Assembly (NCBI GenBank): GCA_016880595.1 | Contig: JAEHDC010000026.1 | Span: forward strand, 1 to 34,010 | Origin: Candidatus Saccharimonadota bacterium | GTDB lineage: Bacteria; Patescibacteriota; Saccharimonadia; Saccharimonadales; EFPC-124 | Direction of reading: 5' to 3' | DNA: 34,010 bases | In this document: piece after piece, positions 15,785-23,476 of the stretch | Position numbering within the stretch: the first letter of the stretch is position 1 | How the letters are laid out: every line of letters starts with the position of its first letter | Notes under the pieces: generated by a model | What the model was told of the DNA's origin: nothing | What the model saw: only the letters and a program-made list of their open reading frames with translations | The model's database searches: none | Translations under genes and position numbers: made by a program

Positions 15785-17189
15785 GGTTAAGCTCCTCAAT
15801 CTGCTTGGCTAAACTAAACAACTGTGCGTCGCTTTGCTGAGCGCCAATAATTTGCAAACCAATTGGCATGTTTGCTTGATCCTTGCCAGCAGGCACGCTA
15901 AATGCAGGCAGCCCGGCTAAGCTGGCCGAAACGGTCATAATATCAGCCAGATACATCTGTAAAGGATCATTAACGTTTTCCCCAAGCCTAAAGGCGGTGG
16001 TTGGCGCCACTGGGCCAATTAGCGCATCATATTTTTTAAAGGCATCAGTAAATTCGTTTATGAGCTTTGTACGCACAGTTTGCGCTTTACGATAATAGGC
16101 GTCGATGTAACCGCTGCTCAAAACGTAGGTGCCAATTAAGATACGGCGTTTATTTTCAGCGTTAAAGCCTTGGTCGCGACTTTGGCCGTATAACTCCTGT
16201 AAATCGCCGCGTTCCTCCGCGCTGTGCCCAAATTTTATGCCATCATAGCGCTGAAAATTGCTGCTAATTTCAGCTGGAACGACAATATAATAAACTGCCA
16301 GTCCCAAGCTGACCGACGGCAGACTCACCTCTTCAACGGCATAACCAGCCGCTTTAAGCTTTTCTGCCTGGGTCATGACGGATTTAGCAACTTCTGGCTG
16401 GACGCCGCCGTTTAAATATTCTTTAATTATGCCAATTTTTTTGGGACGGTCAGCAATAATTGGATAAAAGCTCTCTGGCTTTTTCAGAGTTGTAGAATCG
16501 CGCTCGTCGCGGCCAGCAATTACATCAAAAACTAGAGCGGCATCTTCTACGCAGCTCGCCAAAGGGCCAATTGTATCGGTGCTGCTGGCCATAGCAATTA
16601 CACCGTAGCGCGAAACTGCGCCATACGTTGGTTTAATTCCGACCACGCCGCAAAAACTGGCTGGTTGGCGAATTGAACCACCGGTATCTGTTCCCAAAGC
16701 AAATGGCACCAAGCCCAAAGCCACGGCTGCGGCCGATCCGCCCGAGCTTCCACCAGGCACGCATTTGGGATTGTGCGGATTTTTGGTTGCGCCAAAATCG
16801 CTGTTTTCAGTGCTGCCACCGTGAGCAAAGGCGTCCAGATTAGATTTGGCAACCAGAATTGCGCCAGCTGCTTCAAGCTTTTCTATGGCAGTTGCCTGAT
16901 ACGGCGCCTCAAAATTCTTTAGCATATTGCTAGCTGCGGTGGTTTTGGCACCAAAAGCCAGAAAGTTATCCTTGGCTATAAAGGGTATGCCAGCCAAGAT
17001 GCCAACGTCCTCATTATTTTTTAAACGCTGATCAATCTCGTCGGCGCGCTGTAACGCACGATCACGAAGCGTACTAATAACAGCATTAAACTCTTTGGCG
17101 GCTTCTATTTTTGCCAGTGCGTCTTCAATAATACTGCGCACAGTTGCGCCAGATTTAATTTTGTTTTTTATGTCGTCAATGGAAATCAT
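15777..17189 (-). CDS. gatA: Asp-tRNA(Asn)/Glu-tRNA(Gln) amidotransferase subunit A
   Basis: A 470-residue amidase-signature enzyme that releases ammonia from glutamine or asparagine for transamidation on the tRNA. The Ser-cisSer-Lys triad is intact: Lys73 in PFIAKDNF, cis-Ser148 in PGGSSGGSAAAV (145-156) and nucleophile Ser172 in GTDTGGSIRQP (166-176). The glutamine pocket strand GIKPTYGAVSRYG follows, and PVAPTTAF and PAGLPAFSVPAG-like sequence near the C-terminus complete the family pattern. It overlaps gatC by four bases (ATGA) upstream and the HEPN-like ORF downstream. Length is slightly below the 480-490 usual. Confidence 0.97.
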   Translation of the reverse strand: MISIDDIKNKIKSGATVRSIIEDALAKIEAAKEFNAVISTLRDRALQRADEIDQRLKNNEDVGILAGIPFIAKDNFLAFGAKTTAASNMLKNFEAPYQATAIEKLEAAGAILVAKSNLDAFAHGGSTENSDFGATKNPHNPKCVPGGSSGGSAAAVALGLVPFALGTDTGGSIRQPASFCGVVGIKPTYGAVSRYGVIAMASSTDTIGPLASCVEDAALVFDVIAGRDERDSTTLKKPESFYPIIADRPKKIGIIKEYLNGGVQPEVAKSVMTQAEKLKAAGYAVEEVSLPSVSLGLAVYYIVVPAEISSNFQRYDGIKFGHSAEERGDLQELYGQSRDQGFNAENKRRILIGTYVLSSGYIDAYYRKAQTVRTKLINEFTDAFKKYDALIGPVAPTTAFRLGENVNDPLQMYLADIMTVSASLAGLPAFSVPAGKDQANMPIGLQIIGAQQSDAQLFSLAKQIEELNRG

Positions 17190-17476
17190 AGGACTTTTGG
17201 CACCTCAACAAACTCGCCGTTGGTTTTTGGCGCGTTAGCCAAAAGTTTTTCGCGGCTAGTTTTATAATCAATTATTTGGTCATCTCTGGTGATATTAATT
17301 AAGCCATTAACCTGGTAAGTCGGCTGCAAACCATCTGTATTTACCGAATCCAGCTGTTCCACATAGCCTAAGATCTCACTCAAATCTTTGGTAAATTTTT
17401 CTGCCTCGTCGTCAGTGATTGCGATTTTTGCCAACGCAGCCACATACTTAACGTCATCTTTAGAAATTTGTGTCAT
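17186..17476 (-). CDS. gatC: Asp-tRNA(Asn)/Glu-tRNA(Gln) amidotransferase subunit C
   Basis: A 96-residue GatC that wraps around GatA and stabilises the GatCAB complex. Diagnostic features: the opening ISKDDVKYVAALAKIAITDDE, the helix FTKDLSEILGYVEQLDSVNT and the following TDGLQPTYQVNG. Length is typical. It heads the operon; an extended -10 ends nine bases before the ATG and there is no Shine-Dalgarno, so the leader is only a few bases. Confidence 0.95.
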   Translation of the reverse strand: MTQISKDDVKYVAALAKIAITDDEAEKFTKDLSEILGYVEQLDSVNTDGLQPTYQVNGLINITRDDQIIDYKTSREKLLANAPKTNGEFVEVPKVL

Positions 17477-17485
17477 GCTAACAAA

Positions 17486-17491
17486 AGTATA
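17486..17491 (-). promoter_or_regulatory. Extended -10 (TGCTATACT) of the gat operon
   Basis: TATACT preceded by TGC on the minus strand, nine bases before the gatC ATG. The leader would be about 2-3 bases. It starts just after the stop of the upstream membrane-protein gene, so gatCAB has its own promoter. Confidence 0.55.
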
Positions 17492-17515
17492 GCAAACTTT
17501 GGCTGGATATTCTAT

Positions 17516-18337
17516 CTAATAATAACTGTCGTAAAGATCTTGATAGTAATCCTGGTAATATTGGTCATCGTAATTGTAATAATCGGAATCATAGTAGTTA
17601 CTATCATCCGTTGTGTTTGTGCTGTCGGTGCTCTCCAGATCAACACTGCCGTCGTGCATTACTACTATTGCGGTTATGAACAGCGCGAGTACAATCGCTG
17701 CCGAAATAACAGATGTGACCATGCAGAACATCCGACCTTTATCATAGCCTTTTATTAGCTTGAATAGGTAGCCAATAATGGCGGCAAAAGTAATTAGCGT
17801 TAATGCGGCTGGCAAGAATGAAGTTAAGTACATATTCCCAATCTCAGCGCTTGTTACGCCAATTAGCGCAAATGATGCCAAGATTACATAGACCATTTGG
17901 ACCATACTACAGATTACAGTTATGCCAGAAACAGCCATTGCAATGTAAATTGGAACTTTAAACTTTTGAGTTTCTGCATAACCCTTGCGCTTTTGCCATT
18001 CGGCGCGCGTGCGACGGTCAAGAATAACAAGGATAGGCACTAAAACAATTTGGGCCGCAACAAAGCCCAACGAAGCCATAACTTCTAAGTATTTAAGTGT
18101 ACTAGAATAGCTGGAGTCAATAATGCTTGTTAACATGCCAGAGAAGCTACTCGTACCAGTCCAAATGCTTATGGCAATCCAGAACGAGATTAATATTAGA
18201 GCTGGAATTATAACAACTAATGTCATATGAGCAACGTGCTCGAGCGTCAAAAAAGTTGATCCGCTCAGCAGCTTCTTAAAAAATCCGCTACTCACACTTG
18301 GCGCTTCAACAATTTCGCTTTTCTTTGCAGAGTCCAT
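17516..18337 (-). CDS. Polytopic membrane protein with Tyr/Asp-rich C-terminal tail
   Basis: A 273-residue protein with about five or six membrane segments (for example MTLVVIIPALILISFWIAIS, FVAAQIVLVPILVILD, YIAMAVSGITVICSMVQMVY and SVISAAIVLALFITAIVVM). The last ~45 residues form a low-complexity tail dominated by Tyr, Asp, Ser and Thr (NYYDSDYYNYDDQYYQDYY). The frame is open to an ATG at 18373, but that codon lies in a TATACT promoter; AAAGGA precedes the ATG at 18337 (MDSAKKSEIVEAPS), which I take as the start. The core resembles small DUF5671-type or other CPR membrane proteins, but no family is certain. The tail's side of the membrane is not determined. Confidence 0.7.
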   Translation of the reverse strand: MDSAKKSEIVEAPSVSSGFFKKLLSGSTFLTLEHVAHMTLVVIIPALILISFWIAISIWTGTSSFSGMLTSIIDSSYSSTLKYLEVMASLGFVAAQIVLVPILVILDRRTRAEWQKRKGYAETQKFKVPIYIAMAVSGITVICSMVQMVYVILASFALIGVTSAEIGNMYLTSFLPAALTLITFAAIIGYLFKLIKGYDKGRMFCMVTSVISAAIVLALFITAIVVMHDGSVDLESTDSTNTTDDSNYYDSDYYNYDDQYYQDYYQDLYDSYY

Positions 18338-18363
18338 AAGCTTTTTTCCTTTACTTAAATGGA

Positions 18364-18369
18364 AGTATA
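18364..18369 (-). promoter_or_regulatory. Extended -10 (TGCTATACT) of the Tyr/Asp-tail membrane protein gene
   Basis: TATACT with an upstream TGC on the minus strand, 26 bases before ATG 18337. It overlaps the longer alternative start and therefore supports the shorter protein. Confidence 0.5.
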
Positions 18370-18400
18370 GCATAGAACGAAAAGAATTTTGAGCCTTAAT

Positions 18401-20371
18401 TTATTGGCTAGATTTATTTTTTAAATCGGCAATTATATCGCGTAGCTCAGCCGCAGCTTCAAACTGTAGGTTGGCGGCCGCAAGTTCCATTTCCGCGGTC
18501 AGATCCTTAATAACTCGACCGATATCTTCTTTTGGAATTTTATCAATGTCGCGCTTGGCCATTTGCGCCTCTTTTGGAATCACCGCCCGCAAACCCTCAT
18601 CAATCTCTTTGTTGATACCGCGCGGCGTGATGTTGTATTTGCGGTTGTAGTCTTGCTGGATTTTGCGCCGGCGCGTGGTTTCGTCAATAGTTAGTTGCAT
18701 GCTTTTTGTGATTGTGTCGGCGTACATAATTACGTGGCCTTCCTGATGGCGAGCGGCGCGCCCAACAGTTTGGATTAGCGCTGGCGCCGAGCGCAAGAAG
18801 CCTTCTTTGTCGGCGTCCATAATTGCCACCAAACTGACCTCTGGCAAGTCTAAGCCTTCGCGCAGCAGATTGATTCCAACTAGAACATCGTAGACACCAA
18901 GACGCAAATCACGCAAGATGTCCGTCCGTTCCAAAGTATCAACATCAGAATGCAAATACGCTGTTTTGATACCAAGCTCAACTAAATATTCTGTTAGATC
19001 CTCAGCCATTCGCTTAGTAAGCGTAGTAACCAACACGCGCTGGTTTTTATCTGTTGTAGCTCTAATTTCAGCTACGAGGTCATCAATTTGCCCGGCAATT
19101 TTGCGCACCTCAATTGGCGGATCAAGCAGGCCGGTTGGACGGATAACTTGCTGGATTGGCTCGCCGCTGCGGCTAAGCTCATACTCCGCCGGCGTAGCGC
19201 TAACATAGATCGCCTGGTTGATATGGCGCTCAAATTCTGTAAAAGTTAGAGGCCGATTATCAAAAGCGCTTGGCAACCTAAAGCCGTAATCCACCAAAAT
19301 CTCCTTGCGCGCGCGATCGCCATTATACATGCTGCGCACCTGAGGCAAAGACATGTGGCTTTCATCTACAATCAGCAAAAAATCATCCGGGAAATAATCC
19401 AACAGCGTGGCTGGCTGCTCGCCTGGAGCGCGGTTTGTAAGATAGCGGCTGTAGTTTTCGATACCTTTTACAAAACCGGTTTCTTCCAGCATCTCGAGGT
19501 CAAACTTGGTTCGTTGTTCAAGCCGCTGAGCCTCCAACAGCCTATCTTGGCTCTTGAACCATTTTACCCGCTCCTCGGATTCATTGCGAATTTTTTCAAT
19601 TGCCAGCTTGAGCTTTTCCTGCGGCGTAACATAATGCGAACCAGGAAAAATTGTAACAGAATCCATTTGTTTGATAATCTCACCGGTCAGCGGGTCAATA
19701 TTGGTAATACGCTCAATTTCATCGCCAAAGAACTCAACGCGATAAGCCGTTTCATCGCCTGCCGGGAAAACGTCAACCACGTCACCGCGCACACGAAAGG
19801 TGCTGCGATGAAAGTCAATATCGTTGCGCTGATACTGTATATCACTGAGCCAGCGCAAAAATTTGTCCTGCTGACGTTGCTCGCCAACTTTTACGGTAAT
19901 TGCCATCTGCCCGTAGTCTTCAACTGAACCAATGCCATAAATGCAGCTCACACTGGCCACAATTAAAGTATCGCGCCGAGTCAAAAGCGCGCTAGTGGCA
20001 GCATGGCGCAAACGGTCAATTTCTTCATTGATTTTGCTGTCCTTCTCTATATAAACATCGCTGCTAGCAATGTACGCTTCTGGCTGATAATAATCAAAGT
20101 AACTAACAAAGTAGTGCACAGCTGCCTCTGGAAAAAACTGCTTAAACTCGCTGTAAAGCTGAGCGGCCAGAGTTTTGTTGTGACATAAAACCAAAGTTGG
20201 AACCTGGCGCTTTGCTACAATATTTGCCATGGTAAACGTCTTGCCCGAACCTGTCACACCAAGCAGGGTCTGCTCTTTTTTGCCAGATTTTAAACCAGCC
20301 TCAAGCTTCTCTATTGCCTGCGGCTGATCGCCAGTTGGTTGGTACTTGGTGACAAGTTTGAATTTATCCAT
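18401..20371 (-). CDS. uvrB: Excinuclease ABC subunit B
   Basis: A 656-residue nucleotide-excision-repair helicase that verifies damage handed over by UvrA and recruits UvrC. Motifs in order: Walker A GVTGSGKT (38-45), the damage-gripping beta-hairpin in YFDYYQPEAYI (about 92-102), DEAD-like box LLIVDESHMSLPQ, helicase motif ATPAEYE, and RLGVYDVLVGINLLREGLD with VGRAARH. A C-terminal UVR motif (about 622-650, AANLQFEAAAELRDIIADLK) contacts UvrC. Length is canonical. The ATG lies seven bases after a TACAAT -10 with no Shine-Dalgarno, so the message is probably leaderless. I see no clear LexA-type box. Confidence 0.98.
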   Translation of the reverse strand: MDKFKLVTKYQPTGDQPQAIEKLEAGLKSGKKEQTLLGVTGSGKTFTMANIVAKRQVPTLVLCHNKTLAAQLYSEFKQFFPEAAVHYFVSYFDYYQPEAYIASSDVYIEKDSKINEEIDRLRHAATSALLTRRDTLIVASVSCIYGIGSVEDYGQMAITVKVGEQRQQDKFLRWLSDIQYQRNDIDFHRSTFRVRGDVVDVFPAGDETAYRVEFFGDEIERITNIDPLTGEIIKQMDSVTIFPGSHYVTPQEKLKLAIEKIRNESEERVKWFKSQDRLLEAQRLEQRTKFDLEMLEETGFVKGIENYSRYLTNRAPGEQPATLLDYFPDDFLLIVDESHMSLPQVRSMYNGDRARKEILVDYGFRLPSAFDNRPLTFTEFERHINQAIYVSATPAEYELSRSGEPIQQVIRPTGLLDPPIEVRKIAGQIDDLVAEIRATTDKNQRVLVTTLTKRMAEDLTEYLVELGIKTAYLHSDVDTLERTDILRDLRLGVYDVLVGINLLREGLDLPEVSLVAIMDADKEGFLRSAPALIQTVGRAARHQEGHVIMYADTITKSMQLTIDETTRRRKIQQDYNRKYNITPRGINKEIDEGLRAVIPKEAQMAKRDIDKIPKEDIGRVIKDLTAEMELAAANLQFEAAAELRDIIADLKNKSSQ

Positions 20372-20375
20372 TGTT

Positions 20376-20389
20376 TATATTGTAACATA
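20376..20389 (-). promoter_or_regulatory. uvrB promoter -10 within one arm of a 14-bp inverted repeat
   Basis: TATATTGTAACATA here is the perfect reverse complement of the arm at 20468-20481. On the minus strand it gives the extended -10 TGTTACAAT (TACAAT at 20379-20384), seven bases before the uvrB ATG. The -35 is weak. Confidence 0.6.
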
Positions 20390-20449
20390 TGTGTAGCGCA
20401 CAGCGCACATCTACTCAGGCGCTAGCGAACCGTAAAATCGCCGTTGCCG

Positions 20450-20481
20450 TTGCAGTTTATAACATTTTATGTTACAATATA
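20450..20481 (+). promoter_or_regulatory. Lipoprotein gene promoter with the other inverted-repeat arm
   Basis: TTGCAG (20450-20455), 17 bases, TACAAT (20473-20478) with upstream TGT. TATGTTACAATATA (20468-20481) mirrors the uvrB arm. The ATG at 20469 lies inside this promoter and is not a start. Confidence 0.65.
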
Positions 20482-20507
20482 CCAATCCTACATATCCGGA
20501 GGTAACA

Positions 20508-20942
20508 ATGCGCCGTTTGGTATCTTTACTGCTGCTTCTGACGCTCGGTCTTACAGGTTGTCGTGAGGGAGCAAGTACATCAAATGATAATCAAACAGGT
20601 GAAGGAATTTCGGTCTCAAGCCGGTATGACCTCTTAATCACTGCGCTCAACGATAATGGCTGGGCTAAGGTGGACAAGACCAAGGTTGGAGAAGGTGCTA
20701 GCGTAGCGGTCCGAACCGAAGTAAAAGACTATACCGTTGTAATTGACCTGGTTACGAGTGAACCGGTCAGCTATGCGATCCTTTCCGTAAACGGTTGCTC
20801 GCGACCGTTTAACGGCGAGGCAATAGCATTACAAAATCCTGATTTGACTCTTTCTGAGCTTGAATCTATCTTGAGCCGCGTTTCGCCTAGTAATTTTGTT
20901 GGCTGTCCAGGGGATGATTCTTCTTCTGGCTCGGATTTGTAG
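20508..20942 (+). CDS. Small secreted lipoprotein of unknown function
   Basis: A 144-residue protein with a classical lipoprotein signal: MRRLVSLLLLLTLGLTGC, lipobox LTGC with acylated Cys18. The mature part begins with a Ser/Asn-rich linker, then a compact domain (SSRYDLLITALNDNGWAKVD, YTVVIDLVTSEPVSYAILSV) and ends in a Ser/Gly/Asp tail. Two further cysteines (in NGCSRPF and VGCPGDD) could form a disulfide. No family is recognised. GGAGG lies eight bases before ATG 20508, and the promoter covers the upstream in-frame ATG, so this start is firm. It diverges from uvrB. Confidence 0.85.
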   Translation: MRRLVSLLLLLTLGLTGCREGASTSNDNQTGEGISVSSRYDLLITALNDNGWAKVDKTKVGEGASVAVRTEVKDYTVVIDLVTSEPVSYAILSVNGCSRPFNGEAIALQNPDLTLSELESILSRVSPSNFVGCPGDDSSSGSDL

Positions 20943-20949
20943 GACTAAT

Positions 20950-20976
20950 GTGGGGCGGCGCGAGTCGTCGTCCCAC
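20950..20976. terminator. Bidirectional hairpin between lipoprotein and LOG-like genes
   Basis: GTGGGGCGGCG (20950-20960) pairs with CGTCGTCCCAC (20966-20976), 11 pairs including two G-U on the plus strand, with a five-base loop. It follows the plus-strand stop by seven bases and the minus-strand stop by 17. Confidence 0.65.
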
Positions 20977-20993
20977 TACAAAAAATTTGTGGT

Positions 20994-21596
20994 TTATCCA
21001 CTACCCAATTTTCGCGGTCGTTTCTCCAAGCTCGAAATCTCATCTTTAATATCTGCATAAGCCTTGTCTATATGCTCGATAACTTGTTTTACAATGCGGT
21101 CAGGGTCCGTGTCATACAATATTTTTATCGATTTATCAACCTGCAAACGCTCCATGACGGTTGGAATAAAATCCGCCAAACCACCACTGCCAAGCAGCAC
21201 AGCGCAAAATTTATGACCAACAACCGCAGTAGAAAACTCGTGCATACTACCAATGCTTCCGCCAATATTTATGACTGCGTCACTTGATCTAACCAAATAT
21301 ACATCGCGACCAACATAGTCCATGTTCGTAAAATTTATATAATCAAACTCCTTAACCGGCAAGCGATATGATCTTACGTGCTCTTTATAGTTTGCTGCCG
21401 GTGAGTAACCAACCGACAATCCACCGTTATCTTTTGCGCCGCGCGCTGCATACTGCGGCAAGCCGGTTGTCGCCCCTGTTAAAAGCGTGTGGCCGCTTTT
21501 TGCAATTGCAGCACCAACAGCGTAGGCTAGCAAGCTTGAGCTTTCTGCTGAAGCACCAGCATGTGCACCAGAAACGCAAATTTGGTATTTACTCAA
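20994..21596 (-). CDS. LOG-family / SLOG-fold protein (lysine decarboxylase-like Rossmann fold)
   Basis: A 200-residue protein with a Rossmann-like opening (ICVSGAHAGASAESSSLLAY, 6-25), a second glycine-rich turn LLTGATTGLPQYAARGAKD, and GGSIGSMHEF (112-121) in the position of the PGGxGTxxE motif of LOG proteins. The motif is altered (Ser-Ile in place of xGT), though the Glu is kept. LOG enzymes hydrolyse nucleoside 5'-monophosphates such as cytokinin ribotides; related SLOG proteins sense nucleotides. The change makes a binding role as likely as catalysis. A charged C-terminal tail (DEISSLEKRPRKLGSG) extends past the fold. It sits 19 bases after the 409-residue gene. Confidence 0.75.
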   Translation of the reverse strand: MSKYQICVSGAHAGASAESSSLLAYAVGAAIAKSGHTLLTGATTGLPQYAARGAKDNGGLSVGYSPAANYKEHVRSYRLPVKEFDYINFTNMDYVGRDVYLVRSSDAVINIGGSIGSMHEFSTAVVGHKFCAVLLGSGGLADFIPTVMERLQVDKSIKILYDTDPDRIVKQVIEHIDKAYADIKDEISSLEKRPRKLGSG

Positions 21597-21615
21597 GTTA
21601 ATCTCCTCATATTTG

Positions 21616-22845
21616 TTATAAAACCTCAGGCGCTATCATATCATTATTTAGCTTGGCTAAAACTTGATTCTTTAGTAAATCCTGCCCCATGTATCTTGCA
21701 AAAATTTCGTTCCACAAACTTTCGCGGAAATGATAAACAATTCTATCACCATACGAAACATTGTTTGCATACGCCGCCAAAACGTCTAGCATGTTTAGCG
21801 AGACCGGCCGGCCGTCATGCATAACTCCTACAAAATCCAACCCTTGCCAAAATTTAAAAGCCGGATCAATTTTGCAAAGAGTCTCTTCGGCCGTGCGCCA
21901 ATGCAAATCTTCTGGCTGGACATGAGGCTCAAAAATCTCTGGATGATGTTTCTCATCCAGCTTGCCAAAGTAGCGCTGAATCACGCGCCAATGAATATGC
22001 TGGCCAGCAAAAACATCTTGGATTGGCGGATCGGCAATAAGTGTATCTGCCACAATTTGGCCAAAGCCACTCTTTACTTGCTGCATTTTAAAGAACGAGC
22101 TATAGAGCTTAATCTCGTTTATGTAATGGAGCAAAAGCGCAAAATCCCACAAAATTGTGCCAGGAGTATATTTTTCTTTTCTTGGAAGTAGCAGCACCAC
22201 TCCAAGCTCTTTTAAATGAGTGACATTGTGGCGCTTCATGACAATAAAAGGCGCAGCCAAGTCTTGCCATGGATCAGTTGGCATTGTTACCACCTCAATA
22301 TTACGCGTTTCAAAATCGCTAGGCATAAGGCTTGAATAAGTGGCATTAAATTTCTCCAGCCATTGCGGCGACTCAACAAAGCGCATGGCTCCATAAATTT
22401 GCGCAATATTTTCCCGCTTTAACATGCTTTTAACTGAACGGTATCCAAGCGCTTTCATTACGGCGCGTGGCGGATTTTTGCAGATCAACTCTTTGGCAAC
22501 GCACTTTTTTACTACCCAAACTCTTTGCAAACCTTGTACTTTTTTAATAGTAGCGCACATCTGCGCTAGAATCTTCTCCGCAGGCATGTTGTAATTTGCA
22601 CCAATTTTAGTAGTAAAAATCTCATCATGTCTGCCGACCGTTGCTAGCAAAGCATGGTATAGCTCCTCACCAGTAGTATCTCTTGCATCCAATTGCATTT
22701 TTTGAATAGCTTGCATTGAACTCTGCCGAATATCGGCGATCAAAGCCACATCCACGCCTTGCTTGTGGCTAATCTCCTCGAGCTGGCTCAATGTTTTATC
22801 AAGCATCGGCGTCCTTGCTCCCAAAAGTTTACTCAAAAATGACAT
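21616..22845 (-). CDS. Hypothetical protein, 409 residues
   Basis: I do not recognise this protein. It has no membrane segment or signal peptide. The N-terminal ~100 residues are helical and charged (LSQLEEISHKQGVDVALIAD), followed by mixed regions: AVMKALGYRSVKSMLKRENI reads like a helix-turn-helix-sized segment, TRNIEVVTMPTDPWQDLAAP and HLKELGVVLLLPRKEKYTPG are strand-rich, and a Trp/His-rich C-terminal half (QHIHWRVIQRYFG, EDLHWRTAEETLCKIDPAFK). It starts near an AT-rich promoter region carrying TGTTAAAAT. A LOG-like protein follows after 19 bases, so the two may be co-transcribed. It is probably conserved only within its own lineage. Confidence 0.7.
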   Translation of the reverse strand: MSFLSKLLGARTPMLDKTLSQLEEISHKQGVDVALIADIRQSSMQAIQKMQLDARDTTGEELYHALLATVGRHDEIFTTKIGANYNMPAEKILAQMCATIKKVQGLQRVWVVKKCVAKELICKNPPRAVMKALGYRSVKSMLKRENIAQIYGAMRFVESPQWLEKFNATYSSLMPSDFETRNIEVVTMPTDPWQDLAAPFIVMKRHNVTHLKELGVVLLLPRKEKYTPGTILWDFALLLHYINEIKLYSSFFKMQQVKSGFGQIVADTLIADPPIQDVFAGQHIHWRVIQRYFGKLDEKHHPEIFEPHVQPEDLHWRTAEETLCKIDPAFKFWQGLDFVGVMHDGRPVSLNMLDVLAAYANNVSYGDRIVYHFRESLWNEIFARYMGQDLLKNQVLAKLNNDMIAPEVL

Positions 22846-22886
22846 AACTATTATTATTTTAACATAAGCGATAAATTTTTATTAAT

Positions 22887-23476
22887 ACCTGAGTCTCAAA
22901 ACCCACCTTTCTAGCGCAACATCTGCCTTCCCGGCAGACTGAACCACTTTTGTGGCGAGGGTTGTTGCGACAAAAAGGAAGGTTTTGAGATTCAGGTTTA
23001 CTAATATATTGACAACCATAGCCAGCTGAGTTAAAGTATTAACAACTCCGCAGAAATTGCGGTATCGGTAATTGCGGAACGCGCATTGCCGGTGCCTGCC
23101 TTCGCGGAACTTGTTGTATCGTGCCACGGTGCAGCAACAAGATGCCGCTATTATGTGGCATCTTTCACAGGGCGTAATTGCGTAGATTTGGGCTTGCTCA
23201 AGTCTATTCAATTAATCTTTGCTATGACTCGGGGCTATGGGGTAAGTCCCAGGGAGGGGTACGTAGCAGAGAACCGCCCAAAGCGGCTCTTCCGGAAGCC
23301 GGTCAATAATGCAGCCATTTGCCGTTCTAAAGCGGCACCAATGGCAGCAATCTGGGCGCTTGCCACGTAATGGCATGGCGAATGTTAAATTAAAATTGGT
23401 TCCAGTTCCCGTAGGAATCAAGCATTTGCCAGGGGAGTGGTGCGTTGCCCGACGTATCACTCCCCACTTATTTTTT
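22887..23476 (+). ncRNA. Candidate large structured non-coding RNA (no family recognised)
   Basis: This ~590-base stretch has no protein gene with a credible start or family match but folds almost throughout as plus-strand RNA. Domain 1 is a 17-bp stem (22887-22903 with 22981-22997), extended with mismatches by 22906-22920/22961-22976, enclosing hairpins 22922-22938 and 22944-22955. Further stems: 23048-23062, 23066-23091, 23110-23141, 23141-23162, 23185-23204, 23234-23267, 23284-23301, 23314-23345, 23362-23374, 23377-23430 (10 bp, enclosing 23398-23419) and the terminator 23432-23465. At least eight of these contain G-U pairs that would be A-C mismatches on the other strand, which fixes the orientation. 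RNase P (GAGGAAAGTCC), tmRNA (T-arm) and SRP RNA signatures are not visible. The 5' end is uncertain; TTAACA (22859-22864) is a possible -35. It is convergent with the pfkB-family gene. Confidence 0.62.
23432..23476 (+). terminator. Intrinsic terminator of the candidate RNA
   Basis: GGGGAGTG (23432-23439) pairs with CACTCCCC (23458-23465); an inner TGCGT/ACGTA continues the stem around a six-base loop. A T-rich tract (23468-23476) follows and overlaps the stop codon of the convergent kinase gene. The T-run is on the plus side only. Confidence 0.75.

Noticed and set aside
20469..20507. ATG 20469 as start of the lipoprotein
   Set aside because: It is inside the -10 region; ATG 20508 has GGAGG and yields a proper lipoprotein signal.
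22882..23460. Two back-to-back minus-strand open frames and plus-strand frames at 23086-23370 and 23309-23569
   Set aside because: No ribosome sites, no family resemblance, odd composition (Cys/Arg/His-rich), and they run through paired hairpin arms that fit an RNA better.
22887..23476. RNase P RNA, tmRNA, SRP RNA, or a group I/II intron
   Set aside because: Looked for GAGGAAAGTCC, a GGTTCGA T-arm with CCA end, the SRP GGAAGCAGC loop and intron domain V/core motifs on both strands; none found. A divergent version cannot be fully excluded by eye.
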